NCBI GenBank assembly: GCA_945919075.1
Contig: CAMEIX010000005.1
Span: 62,001 to 126,000 of the forward strand
Direction: 5' to 3'
DNA: 64,000 nucleotides
Source: an uncultured Lachnospiraceae bacterium
GTDB taxonomy: Bacteria; Bacillota; Clostridia; Lachnospirales; Lachnospiraceae
Both the position numbers and the translations under genes were made by a program. Position 1 is the stretch's first letter. Each line of letters starts with the position of its first letter. Of the stretch, positions 53,852-63,720 are shown one piece after another. The notes below the pieces were generated by a model. It searched no databases. It had not been told where the DNA came from and saw nothing but the letters and a program-made list of their open reading frames with translations.

Positions 53852-56395
53852 GTGAAATTATTTAAGTATTCAATTCGATATATTATCGGCATCTGCCTGT
53901 TGATGGTCTGTATTCTGCTTACGGTCCTGTTTGCCCATTACCGCAACCGTAACCGGAATTTTGAGCATGTGGACCGCTATATTAATGAACTTTCCAACAA
54001 TACAGCCAGTCATGTGGCGGATGTATTAGACGATAAACGTACATCCATAGATTCCATTGCGTATCTGTACGGAAACTCGATTAAGAGTAAGGACGTGGAT
54101 TATACACTGCTTGCCGGACTGGAAAAACGGTCCGGTTTTGACTGGATTCGGTTTGTGGCTCCCGATGGTACGGACTATACCAGTGATGGTAAGACCACGA
54201 ATGTGCAGGATCGGGAGTATTTTAGGCGAGGAATGAACGGGGAGACTGGTATCTGTGAGATATTAGTGTCCAGATTCAACGGGGAAAAATTAATCGTTTT
54301 TTATGCACCGGTTTGTTTTCAGGATAAAATATGTGGAGTTATGGTAGGGGTTTTGACAGAGAGGACAGTTTCCAACATCCTGGAGACGCGGCTGTATGAT
54401 TATGCTACGGATACCTTTATTTTTCGGCAGGACGGTGTATTATTGGGGCAATACCAGGGGGATGGCACCTATCCGTTTCTGAGTATGGAGGAGGCAATTC
54501 AATATGTCAATGAATCCCAGCGGGATCAAGTCTTAGATGCCATTCAAAATCAGGAACTGTTTCCTTTTACTTTTACGGGTTCCATGGAAGAGTCTGTCGG
54601 ATATGTAGTTCCGATAGCGGGAACGGATTGGTCTTTAGTGCAGATTTTTCCATCGGAAGCGGTTCATATTGTGATGCAGGCTACGCATACAGACAGTTTG
54701 AAATCCTTTGCGTGGATTATTATCTTTTTTGCCATATTCATTGCTTTTCTGATTGTGATTTACAGAAGGGATGAAAAGGCCAAGGCAGCAGAATTTACTT
54801 ACAATAAAGTAAATGCATTGATGCGTAGCCTGTCGGAGGACTATGTCTACCTGATTGATGTGGATCTGGATACCTGCAAGGAGGTTCGTTACAGATTTTC
54901 CTCCGGTGATGGAATAAAAGAATGGGCAGATCAGGGGGCAGATTATTCAGCCCGCATTGAGAAGTACGCCGATACCTATGTGGCAGAGTATGACCGGGCT
55001 CGTTTTAAGGAGGCGACCCGGCTTTCCGTCCTTCAAAAAGTTCTTGAGAAACAGAATGATTTTTTTATTGAGTATGATGCTGTAATTGATGAAAATACAT
55101 TGCATTTTCAAGCAAAATTTACCTTTTCTAATGAAAAACAATTTAGGAACCATATGTTGGTTTCTATTCGTGATATCACCGAAAGCACCAGAGAAAGAAA
55201 AGCAAAGGAAAAGGAACTTGCAGATGCCAGAAGAATGGCGGAGAGCGCAAGTAAAGCAAAGACGGCTTTTCTTTTCAGCATGTCCCATGATATCCGGACT
55301 CCCATGAATGCTATCATCGGCTATACAAACCTTCTTGAGAAGATTGTAGAAAATAAGGGAAAAGCGCAGAATTATATTCAAAAAATCAAATGCTCCAGTG
55401 ATTTTTTGCTGGATTTGATTAACAATGTGCTGGAAATGTCCAGAATCGAAAGCGGTAAAATGACTTTGGACGAGTCCCTGTGGAATGTGGAGCAGTTTAA
55501 TGATATGCTTATTTCTGTATTTGAAGAACAGATCAGGCAGAAGAATCTGCATTTTACAAGGCAGATACACATAATCCATTCGGATGTGATGTGTGATACG
55601 TTAAAATTGCGACAAATTTACTTAAATATTCTGAGCAATGCAGTTAAGTATACGCCCGAGGGGGGAAGCATATCCATGGTACTCGAGGAATTACCTTCTG
55701 AAAAAGAGGGTTATGGTCTTTTTCAGTGCGTTGTTTCCGATACGGGTTATGGAATGTCTGAGGAATTTCTTACCCATCTTTTTGAGGAATTTACCAGGGG
55801 GGCATCCGCAACGGAAAGTGGAGTGACCGGCTCCGGTCTGGGAATGCCCATTGTAAAGAAACTGGTAGAGTTTATGGGCGGAACAATCCTGGTGGAGAGC
55901 CGGATTGGAGAAGGGTCAAAATTTACCGTTTGTATTCCCCACAAGATAGCAGATGAAAACACGGTGAAGAGAATACGGGACCATGTCCAGGAATATTCAG
56001 ATATGGTCTTTTCAAATAAGAGAATTCTGTTGGCGGAAGACAATGAAATGAATGCGGAAATTGCACAGGAGATTCTGGGCAGTGTCGGATTTGAGGTGGA
56101 ACATGCAGAGGATGGAGTTATCTGTGTCCGTATGTTACAGGAGGCAGAAGAGGATTACTATGACTTGATTCTGATGGATATCCAGATGCCCAATATGAAT
56201 GGATATGAAGCTACACGGCAAATCCGTAATCTTTGTGGGAAAAGAGCAGAAGTTCCCATTGTTGCCATGACAGCCAATGCCTTTGAGGAAGATAAGAAAA
56301 ATGCATTTGAGGCAGGTATGAACGGACATATTGCAAAGCCCATTGAGATTGCAAAACTGATGGAAATACTGGGAAATCATTTACGGGATGATTAA
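53852..56395 (+). CDS. Hybrid sensor histidine kinase with receiver domain
   Basis: An 847-residue membrane sensor. GTG 53852 has GGAG 7 bp upstream. Two helices (about 10-28 and 285-306) enclose an extracellular dCache-like sensor. A PAS-like segment (about 320-450) precedes the HisKA box [13 protein letters not shown] with His479, then the ATPase domain ([27 protein letters not shown]) and a receiver with Asp776 in [11 protein letters not shown] and AKPIE. No DNA-binding part. It probably hands phosphate to the separate Hpt protein encoded 21 bp downstream. No response regulator is visible nearby. Confidence 0.93.
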   Translation: MKLFKYSIRYIIGICLLMVCILLTVLFAHYRNRNRNFEHVDRYINELSNNTASHVADVLDDKRTSIDSIAYLYGNSIKSKDVDYTLLAGLEKRSGFDWIRFVAPDGTDYTSDGKTTNVQDREYFRRGMNGETGICEILVSRFNGEKLIVFYAPVCFQDKICGVMVGVLTERTVSNILETRLYDYATDTFIFRQDGVLLGQYQGDGTYPFLSMEEAIQYVNESQRDQVLDAIQNQELFPFTFTGSMEESVGYVVPIAGTDWSLVQIFPSEAVHIVMQATHTDSLKSFAWIIIFFAIFIAFLIVIYRRDEKAKAAEFTYNKVNALMRSLSEDYVYLIDVDLDTCKEVRYRFSSGDGIKEWADQGADYSARIEKYADTYVAEYDRARFKEATRLSVLQKVLEKQNDFFIEYDAVIDENTLHFQAKFTFSNEKQFRNHMLVSIRDITESTRERKAKEKELADARRMAESASKAKTAFLFSMSHDIRTPMNAIIGYTNLLEKIVENKGKAQNYIQKIKCSSDFLLDLINNVLEMSRIESGKMTLDESLWNVEQFNDMLISVFEEQIRQKNLHFTRQIHIIHSDVMCDTLKLRQIYLNILSNAVKYTPEGGSISMVLEELPSEKEGYGLFQCVVSDTGYGMSEEFLTHLFEEFTRGASATESGVTGSGLGMPIVKKLVEFMGGTILVESRIGEGSKFTVCIPHKIADENTVKRIRDHVQEYSDMVFSNKRILLAEDNEMNAEIAQEILGSVGFEVEHAEDGVICVRMLQEAEEDYYDLILMDIQMPNMNGYEATRQIRNLCGKRAEVPIVAMTANAFEEDKKNAFEAGMNGHIAKPIEIAKLMEILGNHLRDD

Positions 56396-56416
56396 GAATC
56401 AAAAAGGAGACAGAAG

Positions 56417-56788
56417 ATGTTATTAAAAGAATGTTATGAAGCCTTTGGGGGAGATTATGAGTCAGTCAGGGATCGTATTCCCCAAGAGGAAATTGTCCGA
56501 AAATTCCTGATTAAATTTTTGAGTGAGCCAAGCTATGATAATTTGTGTAAGGCACTTGCTGCAGAAGAATATACGGAGGCATTCAGGGCTGTCCATTCTT
56601 TGAAAGGTGTATGTCAAAATTTAGGCTTTGATCAATTGCAAAAATCTTCTTCTGTTTTAACAGAATTGCTACGAAACAGTATGGAAAAACAGGTGGATAT
56701 GGAGCAGTGTAAGGTGGCTCTCCGTGAGGTAAATGAAGATTATAAGATTGTGATCGATGCAATAACCCGGCTGGCAGCCGGGGAGTAA
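56417..56788 (+). CDS. Histidine phosphotransfer (Hpt) protein
   Basis: A 123-residue all-helical protein. The phosphorylation motif is VHSLKGVCQNLGF with His60, with typical downstream helices (LTELLRNS). Hpt proteins relay phosphate between receivers. It directly follows the hybrid kinase, so it is the likely acceptor from that receiver. AAAAGGAGACAG precedes the ATG. Confidence 0.9.
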   Translation: MLLKECYEAFGGDYESVRDRIPQEEIVRKFLIKFLSEPSYDNLCKALAAEEYTEAFRAVHSLKGVCQNLGFDQLQKSSSVLTELLRNSMEKQVDMEQCKVALREVNEDYKIVIDAITRLAAGE

Positions 56789-56808
56789 AAAGCAGTCTGA
56801 CTGTTTTT
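56787..56808 (+). terminator. Terminator overlapping the Hpt stop codon
   Basis: AAAAAGCAGT (56787-56796) pairs with ACTGTTTTT (56800-56808) with a G-T wobble and a CTG loop. The A-rich left arm begins inside the TAA stop. It would end the kinase/Hpt transcript before the pgm promoter. Confidence 0.55.
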
Positions 56809-56881
56809 CGTTATAGAATGTTTTGCTTTGCTGTTTGCACCCGGTTTTTTCATATCTTTCTTGGAATTTGTGTGATTTATC

Positions 56882-56910
56882 TTTAAAAATTATATGGGCT
56901 GTGCTATAAT
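56882..56910 (+). promoter_or_regulatory. Promoter of the phosphohexomutase gene
   Basis: TTTAAA (56882-56887), 17 bp, then TATAAT (56905-56910) with TG at 56902-56903, a perfect extended -10. Transcription would start near 56917, and AAAGGA lies at 56933-56938. Confidence 0.72.
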
Positions 56911-56951
56911 ATTTGTCGAAAATCAAATTAGGAAAGGATGACACTTGGACT

Positions 56952-58673
56952 ATGGATTATAGAAAGCAATTTCAGTTCTGGCTGGACAATGAATATTTTG
57001 ACGAGGAAACCAAGAAGGAACTCCTTGCCATTCGCAATGATGAAAAAGAGATTGAGGACCGCTTTTATAAGGATTTAGAGTTTGGTACGGGCGGACTTCG
57101 TGGAGTCATCGGTGCCGGTACTAACCGTATGAATGTTTATACCGTCAGAAAAGCATCCCAGGGACTTGCAAATTACATTATCAAAAAGGGCGGTCAGAAG
57201 AAGGGAGTTGCCATTGCATATGATTCCCGCAGAATGTCTCCTGAATTTGCCGATACCGCGGCACTCTGCCTGAATGCAAACGGAATTGAGGCGTATGTGT
57301 TTGATTCACTCCGTCCCACTCCGGAGCTTTCCTTTGCAGTCCGTAAACTGCACTGTATTGCAGGAATTGTAGTGACTGCAAGCCACAATCCTCCGGAATA
57401 CAACGGATATAAAGTATACTGGGAAGACGGCGCACAGATTACCGCACCCCTTGATAAAGAGATTATCGGAGAAGTGAACGATATCACCGATTACAATACC
57501 GTAAAAACCATGGATAAGGATGCTGCCATAGAAGCCGGTCTTTATCATGTAATCGGTAAGGAAATAGATGATGCCTACATGGCAGAATTAAAGAAACAGA
57601 TTATTCATCCGGAAGTAATCGCAGAAGTTGCAGAAGATATCAAGATTGTGTACACTCCTTTGTGCGGTACCGGAAATATCCCCGTAAGACGCGTGCTTTC
57701 CGAACTTGGTTTCAAAAATGTATATGTGGTTCCCGAGCAGGAAAATCCGGACCCCAACTTTACTACGCTGGATTACCCTAATCCGGAAGATCCGAAAGCA
57801 TTTACCTACGCACTCCGTCTTGCCAAGGAAAAGGATGCGGATATCGTTCTGGCGACCGATCCCGATGCAGACCGTCTGGGTGTTTATGCAAAGGACTTAA
57901 AGACCGGCGAATATGTTCCGTTTACGGGCAATATGTCCGGTATGCTGATTGCAGAATATATTTTAAGAGAAAAGACCAAAACCGGCACCATGCCTGCAAA
58001 TCCTGCACTGGTAACCACCATTGTAACCACCAATATGGCCGATGTGATTACCAAAGCATACAATGTTAAAATGATTGAAGTTCTTACCGGTTTTAAATTT
58101 ATCGGAGAACAGATTAAGTGGTTTGAACGTGACAATTCCTACAACTATGTCTTTGGTCTGGAGGAGAGCTATGGATGTCTGGCCGGTACTCATTCCAGGG
58201 ATAAGGATGCCTGCGTGGCAGTTATGTGCCTCTGCGAAGTTGCGGCATACTGCAAGAAGGAAGGCAAGACCTTATGGGATATGATGGTGGAAATGTACGA
58301 GAAATACGGCTACTTCAAAGAAACCCAGTACACCATTACCATGAAGGGTGTGGATGGTGCAAAGCAGATTCAGGATATCATGAACAAGCTTCGTGAGAAT
58401 CCGCCCAAGGCTTTCGGCGATCTTAAGGTTCTTCGCTTCAGAGACTATAAGGAAGATAAGATTGTGGATATGGAGACCGGTGCAGTTACCCCCACAGGCC
58501 TGCCGAATTCCAACGTACTTTATTTTGAACTTCCGGATAACTGCTGGTGCTGTGCGCGTCCTTCCGGAACAGAGCCTAAGATTAAGTTCTACATGGGAGT
58601 TAAGGGCAACAGCATGGAAGATGCAGCAGCAAAAGTGGAGAAGCTGACCGAGGACTTAAAAGCGGTTCTGTAA
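56952..58673 (+). CDS. pgcA: Phosphoglucomutase/phosphomannomutase family enzyme
   Basis: A 573-residue alpha-D-phosphohexomutase. Active-site phosphoserine loop TASHNPPEYNGYK with Ser144, metal loop DPDADRLGV, sugar-binding GLEESYGC and phosphate-binding RPSGTEPKIKF are all intact and in order. Size is that of the PgcA-type phosphoglucomutases. It interconverts hexose-6-phosphate and hexose-1-phosphate, feeding RfbA and other sugar-nucleotide enzymes. The AAAGGA site is 13 bp from ATG 56952, a long spacing, but no in-frame alternative start is better. Confidence 0.95.
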   Translation: MDYRKQFQFWLDNEYFDEETKKELLAIRNDEKEIEDRFYKDLEFGTGGLRGVIGAGTNRMNVYTVRKASQGLANYIIKKGGQKKGVAIAYDSRRMSPEFADTAALCLNANGIEAYVFDSLRPTPELSFAVRKLHCIAGIVVTASHNPPEYNGYKVYWEDGAQITAPLDKEIIGEVNDITDYNTVKTMDKDAAIEAGLYHVIGKEIDDAYMAELKKQIIHPEVIAEVAEDIKIVYTPLCGTGNIPVRRVLSELGFKNVYVVPEQENPDPNFTTLDYPNPEDPKAFTYALRLAKEKDADIVLATDPDADRLGVYAKDLKTGEYVPFTGNMSGMLIAEYILREKTKTGTMPANPALVTTIVTTNMADVITKAYNVKMIEVLTGFKFIGEQIKWFERDNSYNYVFGLEESYGCLAGTHSRDKDACVAVMCLCEVAAYCKKEGKTLWDMMVEMYEKYGYFKETQYTITMKGVDGAKQIQDIMNKLRENPPKAFGDLKVLRFRDYKEDKIVDMETGAVTPTGLPNSNVLYFELPDNCWCCARPSGTEPKIKFYMGVKGNSMEDAAAKVEKLTEDLKAVL

Positions 58674-58676
58674 ATT

Positions 58677-59987
58677 ATGACAAAGATCAGTAAGGCAAAT
58701 ATTAAGAAAACCATATATTACCTGAAAAGAAATGGGCTGCGGGATACTTTTCTCGCAGCCTTAGAACGTTTACAACAAAAAGGAGATTCCTATGTTTTTG
58801 TACCTCCTTCCGGGGAGGCATTAGCGGCACAAAAGGCAGAAACAAAAGGGAAAGAGGATCTTTGTTTCAGTATTCTGGTACCGGTTTACCATACCCCGGA
58901 AACATACCTGAGGGCCATGATTGAATCCGTACTGTCCCAGAGTTATGAGAATTTTGAATTGATTCTCGCAGATGCAGGTCGTGACGACTCAGTTAAAAAC
59001 GTGGCAGATTCTTACAAGGATGCACGAATCCGCTATCTGCGACTTGCCGGGAACAGGGGAATTTCCAAAAATACCAATGAAGCTCTGAAAGCGGCAAAAG
59101 GGGATTATATCGGCCTTTTAGATCATGACGACCTGCTTACGGCAGATGCCTTGTATGAAAATTATAAAACCATTGAAGAGGCCCGGGAGAAAGGAATCTG
59201 CCTGAAACTTATCTACTCCGATGAGGATAAATGCAATGAAACCGGGGAAAGATTTTATGAGCCCCATTACAAAACGGATTTTAATCTGGATTTGTTTTTG
59301 TCCAATAACTATATATGCCACTTTGCCGTGATGGAAGCTGCTCTGATGAAAAATCTTATGTTTCGCGGGGAATATGACGGAGCGCAGGACTACGATATTT
59401 TTCTCCGTGCCGTAAACGGTACAAAGGAAGAGCAGATTTATCACATTCCCAGAATGCTCTATCACTGGCGTTGTCACAGTGCTTCCACGGCGGAAAATCC
59501 GGAAAGCAAGCAATATGCGTATGAGGCCGGCAGGCGTGCTCTGGAAGACTTTTGCAGAAACAGAAACTGGAAGGTGAAAGTGAGACATACCGCGCACCTT
59601 GGTTTTTATCAAGTGGAATATATTCCTGATATTCTGGCGGTCAGGGAGGATGTTGCGGCAGTGGGCGGCCCTCTGATTCGGGGCGGTAAAATAGTGGGAG
59701 GTATATATGACTCCCATGGAAAATGTCCTTACCGCGGACTGCACAAAGGATTCAGTGGGTATTTGCACAGAGCCGTCTTAAGGCAGGATGCGTATGCCGT
59801 GGATGTGCGTAATATAAGAGTGAGAAAAGAGTATATTCCCCTCTTGGAAGAAATGTCGGAGAAGTTTTGGAAAACACAGGAAAAGAGCGAGGCTGCCTAT
59901 CGGAAACTGAGCATTCTTTTCTGCAGAAAATTAAGAGAAAAAGGTGGCAGAATCGTATATGCCCCGGATTTTGAGGAACGAAAATGA
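58677..59987 (+). CDS. GT2 family glycosyltransferase with remnant second domain
   Basis: A 436-residue protein starting 3 bp after pgcA. The GT2 domain has FSILVPVYHTPETYLRAM near residue 63, DAGRDDSVKN, LLDHDDLLT and a YSDEDKCNE motif. After about residue 310 the tail VAAVGGPLIRGGKIVGG ... SGYLHRAVLRQDAYAVD reads like the rear part of the second GT2 domain of the protein at 51827, without its catalytic front half. It ends in an ATGA-type overlap with the next GT2. Confidence 0.86.
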   Translation: MTKISKANIKKTIYYLKRNGLRDTFLAALERLQQKGDSYVFVPPSGEALAAQKAETKGKEDLCFSILVPVYHTPETYLRAMIESVLSQSYENFELILADAGRDDSVKNVADSYKDARIRYLRLAGNRGISKNTNEALKAAKGDYIGLLDHDDLLTADALYENYKTIEEAREKGICLKLIYSDEDKCNETGERFYEPHYKTDFNLDLFLSNNYICHFAVMEAALMKNLMFRGEYDGAQDYDIFLRAVNGTKEEQIYHIPRMLYHWRCHSASTAENPESKQYAYEAGRRALEDFCRNRNWKVKVRHTAHLGFYQVEYIPDILAVREDVAAVGGPLIRGGKIVGGIYDSHGKCPYRGLHKGFSGYLHRAVLRQDAYAVDVRNIRVRKEYIPLLEEMSEKFWKTQEKSEAAYRKLSILFCRKLREKGGRIVYAPDFEERK

Positions 59988-60955
59988 AAACCACCATTGT
60001 GATACCCAATTACAACGGAATACAGTATCTGCCGGATTGTCTGGCATCTCTCAGGGAAGAATTAAAGGAAAACCCTGCGGAGGTGGTGTTAATTGACAAT
60101 GGTTCAACGGATGAAAGTGTTTTTTATATCCGGGATCAGTTTCCGGAGTTTGAGCTGGTTACCTTAAAGGAGAATACCGGTTTTTGCAAGGCAGTGAATC
60201 TTGGCATTAGAAAAGCCCGGACTCCATATGTCATTTTGCTTAACAATGACACGATCGTTAAGCCGGGTTTTGTAAAGGCATTGGAAGGTGCTTTGGACAG
60301 GAAGAAAAGGGCGTTTTCCGTAAGTGCCTGTATGTTGGACATGAAGGAGGAAAGCCTGCTTGATAATGCAGGAGATTTGTATTGTGCATTGGGATGGGCT
60401 TTTGCCAGAGGAAAGGGCAGAAAGGCAGAGGAATTTGACAGATTCGCAGAAGTCTTTTCCGCATGCGGCGGAGCTGCCATTTACCGGAAGAGTGTATTTG
60501 AAGAAATCGGTTATTTTGACGAGAACCATTTTGCCTATTTAGAAGATGTGGATATCGGCTGGCGGGCGGCAATTTGCGGTTACCGCAATTATTACGAGCC
60601 CGGGGCAAAGGTACTGCATGCCGGAAGCGGGGCATCGGGTTCCCGTTACAATGCATTTAAGGTCAATTTAGCCTCTGCCAACAGCGTGTATATGATTGGC
60701 AAGAATATGCCCCTGCCCCAGATTATCTTAAATCTTCCGCTTCTTGCGGCAGGCTTTTGCATCAAGTATCTGTTTTTCCTGAAAAAAGGTTTCGGGGCGT
60801 TATATTTTAAGGGCTGCATCAGAGGATTTCAGAAGTGTTTTGGCGAAGAGGGAAGAGAACACAGAGTGCCTTATAAAAAAGAGCATTTCATCCATTACTT
60901 CCGGATACAGTTGAAATTATGGAAAAATATCTACCGCCGTGTCAAAAATGAGTAA
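59984..60955 (+). CDS. GT2 family glycosyltransferase, rhamnosyltransferase-like
   Basis: A 323-residue GT-A enzyme: TTIVIPNYNGIQYLPDCL, LIDNGSTDESV, LLNNDTIVKPG (metal site), CGGAAIYRKSVFEEIGYFDE and AYLEDVDIGWRA. This layout is that of WbbL/RfbF-type rhamnosyl- or related transferases. A hydrophobic stretch near residues 250-265 suggests membrane contact. It overlaps the preceding GT2 by 4 bp. Confidence 0.88.
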   Translation: MKTTIVIPNYNGIQYLPDCLASLREELKENPAEVVLIDNGSTDESVFYIRDQFPEFELVTLKENTGFCKAVNLGIRKARTPYVILLNNDTIVKPGFVKALEGALDRKKRAFSVSACMLDMKEESLLDNAGDLYCALGWAFARGKGRKAEEFDRFAEVFSACGGAAIYRKSVFEEIGYFDENHFAYLEDVDIGWRAAICGYRNYYEPGAKVLHAGSGASGSRYNAFKVNLASANSVYMIGKNMPLPQIILNLPLLAAGFCIKYLFFLKKGFGALYFKGCIRGFQKCFGEEGREHRVPYKKEHFIHYFRIQLKLWKNIYRRVKNE

Positions 60956-61000
60956 GATTTAGCAAGTTTGATAAAAAAATGATACAAAAATGATACAAAG

Positions 61001-61044
61001 AAAGCCTATGCTATGCGTGTATTACGAGCAGAAGGCTTTTTTTT
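61001..61044 (+). terminator. Terminator upstream of the initiating sugar transferase
   Basis: AAAGCCT (61001-61007) pairs with AGGCTTT (61033-61039), extended inward by TGCT/AGCA, followed by eight T. It ends the upstream GT2 operon. Because it lies only 22 bp before the ATG at 61067, it could also act as an attenuator. Two ATGATACAAA-like copies precede it (60979-61000). Confidence 0.75.
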
Positions 61045-61066
61045 GTCTGACAGGCAGGGGATTTAC

Positions 61067-62473
61067 ATGATTAAAGATAACCAGAAAGTCTTTAACAGAT
61101 TACATCTCGTTATGGATGCGCTGATTATAATAATTTCATATGCGACAGCCTGGGTCCTGCATTTCAGGGTCTTTAACCATTTCGGACCGGAAGCAGGAAT
61201 CCTTCCCATGGAGCATTATATGGGAACCCTGTTTTTTATTGTGCCGGCGTACATCTTTCTGTATTACAGCTGTCATGTATATGAGCCTCGCCGGACGAGC
61301 GGATACACTCGTGAAATCTGGAATATCATCAGTGCCAATACGGTTGGTCTGATTGCCTTTATCGTAGTACTTTACATCATCAAACAGCCTGATTATTCGC
61401 GAAAGATGATTGCCATATTCTACACACTGAATATCTTTCTGACCTCGCTATCGAGACTGTTTGTACGGAAAACTTTAAGAAGTTTCCGTAAAAAAGGTTA
61501 CAATCTGAAACATATACTGCTAGTCGGCTATTCCCGGGCGGCAGAGGAGTATATAGACCGAATTCAGGGTAATCCGGAATGGGGTTACGTGGTCTGCGGT
61601 ATTTTGGATGATTTTGTACCGGCGGGTACTCTCTACAAGGGGGTCAAGGTACTTGGCAGGGTAGATAATCTGCATGAACTTCTGCCTGCAAATGAGTTGG
61701 ATGAGATTTCCATTACCCTGTCGCTGAAAAATTACGACCGGTTAGAGGAAATTGTATCGATTTGTGAGAAATCCGGCGTGCATACCAAATTTATTCCGGA
61801 TTACACCAGTCTTTTCCCAAGCAAACCCTATACGGAAGACCTGATGGGACTTCCGGTAATCAATATCCGGCATGTGCCTCTTACCAATACGGGAAATATT
61901 ATTCTAAAGAGAACCGTTGACATTGTCGGTTCCCTGGTGGGCATTATACTGACCTCTCCCATTATGTTGGTTTCTGCCATATTGGTTAAGTGTACCAGTA
62001 AGGGACCTGTGATTTTTAAGCAGGAAAGAGTGGGACTTCATAATAAGAATTTTTATATGTACAAATTCCGAAGTATGGAGCAGCAGACGGAAACGGATGA
62101 AAAGAAGGGCTGGACCGTGAAAAATGACCCCCGTGTTACAAAGGTGGGAAAAATCTTACGCAAGACCAGCATTGATGAACTGCCACAGTTATTCAATATC
62201 CTAAAAGGGGATATGAGTCTTGTGGGACCAAGGCCGGAGCGTCCACAGTTTGTGGAGAAGTTTAAGGAGGAAATTCCGCGCTATATGGTAAAGCACCAGG
62301 TCAGACCGGGACTTACCGGCTGGGCACAGGTTAACGGATACCGGGGTGATACCTCCATCAAAAAGCGGATCGACTATGACTTATACTACATTGAAAACTG
62401 GACATTTTTCATGGATATTAAGATTATTATCCTGACATTCTTTACAGGATTTATTAATAAAAATGCATACTAA
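61067..62473 (+). CDS. Polyprenyl-phosphate sugar phosphotransferase (initiating enzyme)
   Basis: A 468-residue protein; ATG 61067 with AGGGGA is correct, since the longer frame from 61013 would translate through the terminator. Four N-terminal helices (to about 130), a CoA-binding-like Rossmann region (HILLVGYSRAAEEYIDR near 150) and the C-terminal catalytic domain: KRTVDIVGSLVGIILTSP, KQERVGLHNKNFYMYKFRSM, RKTSIDELPQLFNILKGDMS, VGPRPERPQF and GLTGWAQVNGYRGD. It moves a sugar-1-phosphate from a nucleotide sugar to undecaprenyl phosphate, the first step of glycan assembly (WbaP/WcaJ type). Confidence 0.95.
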   Translation: MIKDNQKVFNRLHLVMDALIIIISYATAWVLHFRVFNHFGPEAGILPMEHYMGTLFFIVPAYIFLYYSCHVYEPRRTSGYTREIWNIISANTVGLIAFIVVLYIIKQPDYSRKMIAIFYTLNIFLTSLSRLFVRKTLRSFRKKGYNLKHILLVGYSRAAEEYIDRIQGNPEWGYVVCGILDDFVPAGTLYKGVKVLGRVDNLHELLPANELDEISITLSLKNYDRLEEIVSICEKSGVHTKFIPDYTSLFPSKPYTEDLMGLPVINIRHVPLTNTGNIILKRTVDIVGSLVGIILTSPIMLVSAILVKCTSKGPVIFKQERVGLHNKNFYMYKFRSMEQQTETDEKKGWTVKNDPRVTKVGKILRKTSIDELPQLFNILKGDMSLVGPRPERPQFVEKFKEEIPRYMVKHQVRPGLTGWAQVNGYRGDTSIKKRIDYDLYYIENWTFFMDIKIIILTFFTGFINKNAY

Positions 62474-62504
62474 AAGCGAAACGAAGGAGCAAGGAGAAAG
62501 AGAA

Positions 62505-63605
62505 ATGGCAAACAATGGCAAGAAACAGGCAAAAAAATCAGGCGGTAAGATGATACTTCTGATTGTAGAAATCATCATCGTATTAGTTCTTTTCGGGGTA
62601 TTATTACTTTTCTGGTGGCTGGAGAAACCGGATAAGGAAAGCGAAGAGGGAGAAAAGGGCGGCCCGCTTATCAATATATCCATTGATGAACAGGATTTGG
62701 AAATCAGTCAGAAAACACAGGAAAATGAAGTGATCAAGGGCTACAGGAATGTGGTTCTCTTCGGTGTGGATTCCAGAAAAGGAGCACTTACCAAAGGTAC
62801 TTTAAGTGACTGTATTATTATTGCATCCATCAATCTGGAAACCAATGATGTAAAACTTTGCAGTATATATCGTGATACACTTCTTAACTTAAGTAACGAC
62901 AAATATGGTAAATGCAACAGTGCATACAGCTACGGCGGTGCAGAGCAGGCCATGAAGATGTTAAACATGAATCTGGATCTGGATATCAAGGATTTCGTAA
63001 CCATCGGTTTTGAAGGTCTTTCCAAGGTGATTGATGACCTTGGCGGTATCGAGCTGGATGTAGATGACGAAGAATTAATGCATATCAACAGTTATCAGCA
63101 GTGCATGGCACAGGAAATGGGTATTGATTATGTACCGGTTACCAAGACCGGTGTGCAGAACTTAAACGGACTTCAGGCAACCGCTTACTGCCGTATCCGT
63201 TATAAGAAAGGAAATGACTTTGCGAGAGCAGCTTCCCAGCGTGAGGTTATTCAGGCAATTGTAGATAAGGCAAAAACACAGGATCTGGCAACCCTCACCA
63301 AGGTGGCAAACGATGTTTCCTCCAATGTCTATACTTCCTTCAGTATGGATGAAATTGTTGGTCTTCTGGCAGATTTAAATAAATATCGTATTGTGGATGA
63401 AGGCGGTTTCCCGGAAGAACACATGAGAGGCAGCGATACCTTAGGTTCCAAGGGTAGTTGCGTATACCCTATTAACCTGACAGAGAATGTTATATGGTTG
63501 CATGAATTCTTATTCGATGAAAAGGACTACGAGCCTTCCGGAGAAGTAAAAGAGTACTCCAAGTACATTCATGATTATGTAGCACAGTATGTAAATATCA
63601 AATAA
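62505..63605 (+). CDS. LytR-CpsA-Psr (LCP) family glycan ligase
   Basis: A 366-residue protein; AAGGAG is 8 bp before ATG 62505. A basic cytoplasmic tail, one helix (about 17-38), then an exported LCP domain: VVLFGVDSRKGALTKGTLSDCI, SIYRDTLLNLSN with the conserved Arg, KCNSAYSYGGAEQAM, VDDLGGIELDVDD and YCRIRYKKGNDFARAASQREV with the pyrophosphate-binding Arg set. LCP enzymes attach polyprenyl-linked polymers to peptidoglycan, so this would finish the pathway. A strong terminator follows. Confidence 0.95.
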   Translation: MANNGKKQAKKSGGKMILLIVEIIIVLVLFGVLLLFWWLEKPDKESEEGEKGGPLINISIDEQDLEISQKTQENEVIKGYRNVVLFGVDSRKGALTKGTLSDCIIIASINLETNDVKLCSIYRDTLLNLSNDKYGKCNSAYSYGGAEQAMKMLNMNLDLDIKDFVTIGFEGLSKVIDDLGGIELDVDDEELMHINSYQQCMAQEMGIDYVPVTKTGVQNLNGLQATAYCRIRYKKGNDFARAASQREVIQAIVDKAKTQDLATLTKVANDVSSNVYTSFSMDEIVGLLADLNKYRIVDEGGFPEEHMRGSDTLGSKGSCVYPINLTENVIWLHEFLFDEKDYEPSGEVKEYSKYIHDYVAQYVNIK

Positions 63606-63613
63606 GATAAAGT

Positions 63614-63640
63614 AAAAGGAGCTGCAAGTCAGCTCCTTTT
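63614..63640 (+). terminator. Intrinsic terminator after the LCP gene
   Basis: AAAAGGAGCTG (63614-63624) pairs perfectly with CAGCTCCTTTT (63630-63640) around CAAGT, a symmetrical stem with A and T tracts. Confidence 0.88.
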
Positions 63641-63720
63641 GTGTTATGGCAGCAAGATTCGCAGAGCGTATCTCGGCTCTGGCATTATGACATGGATATT
63701 TGGATGAATGGAGGATGATT

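Noticed and set aside
60968..60999. Promoter TTGATA with TACAAA before the sugar transferase gene
   Set aside because: Spacing is 20 bp or the -10 matches poorly; not strong enough to list as a feature.
61013..61066. Longer N-terminus for the initiating sugar transferase
   Set aside because: The added codons run through the terminator hairpin, while ATG 61067 has a good AGGGGA site and the family N-terminus.
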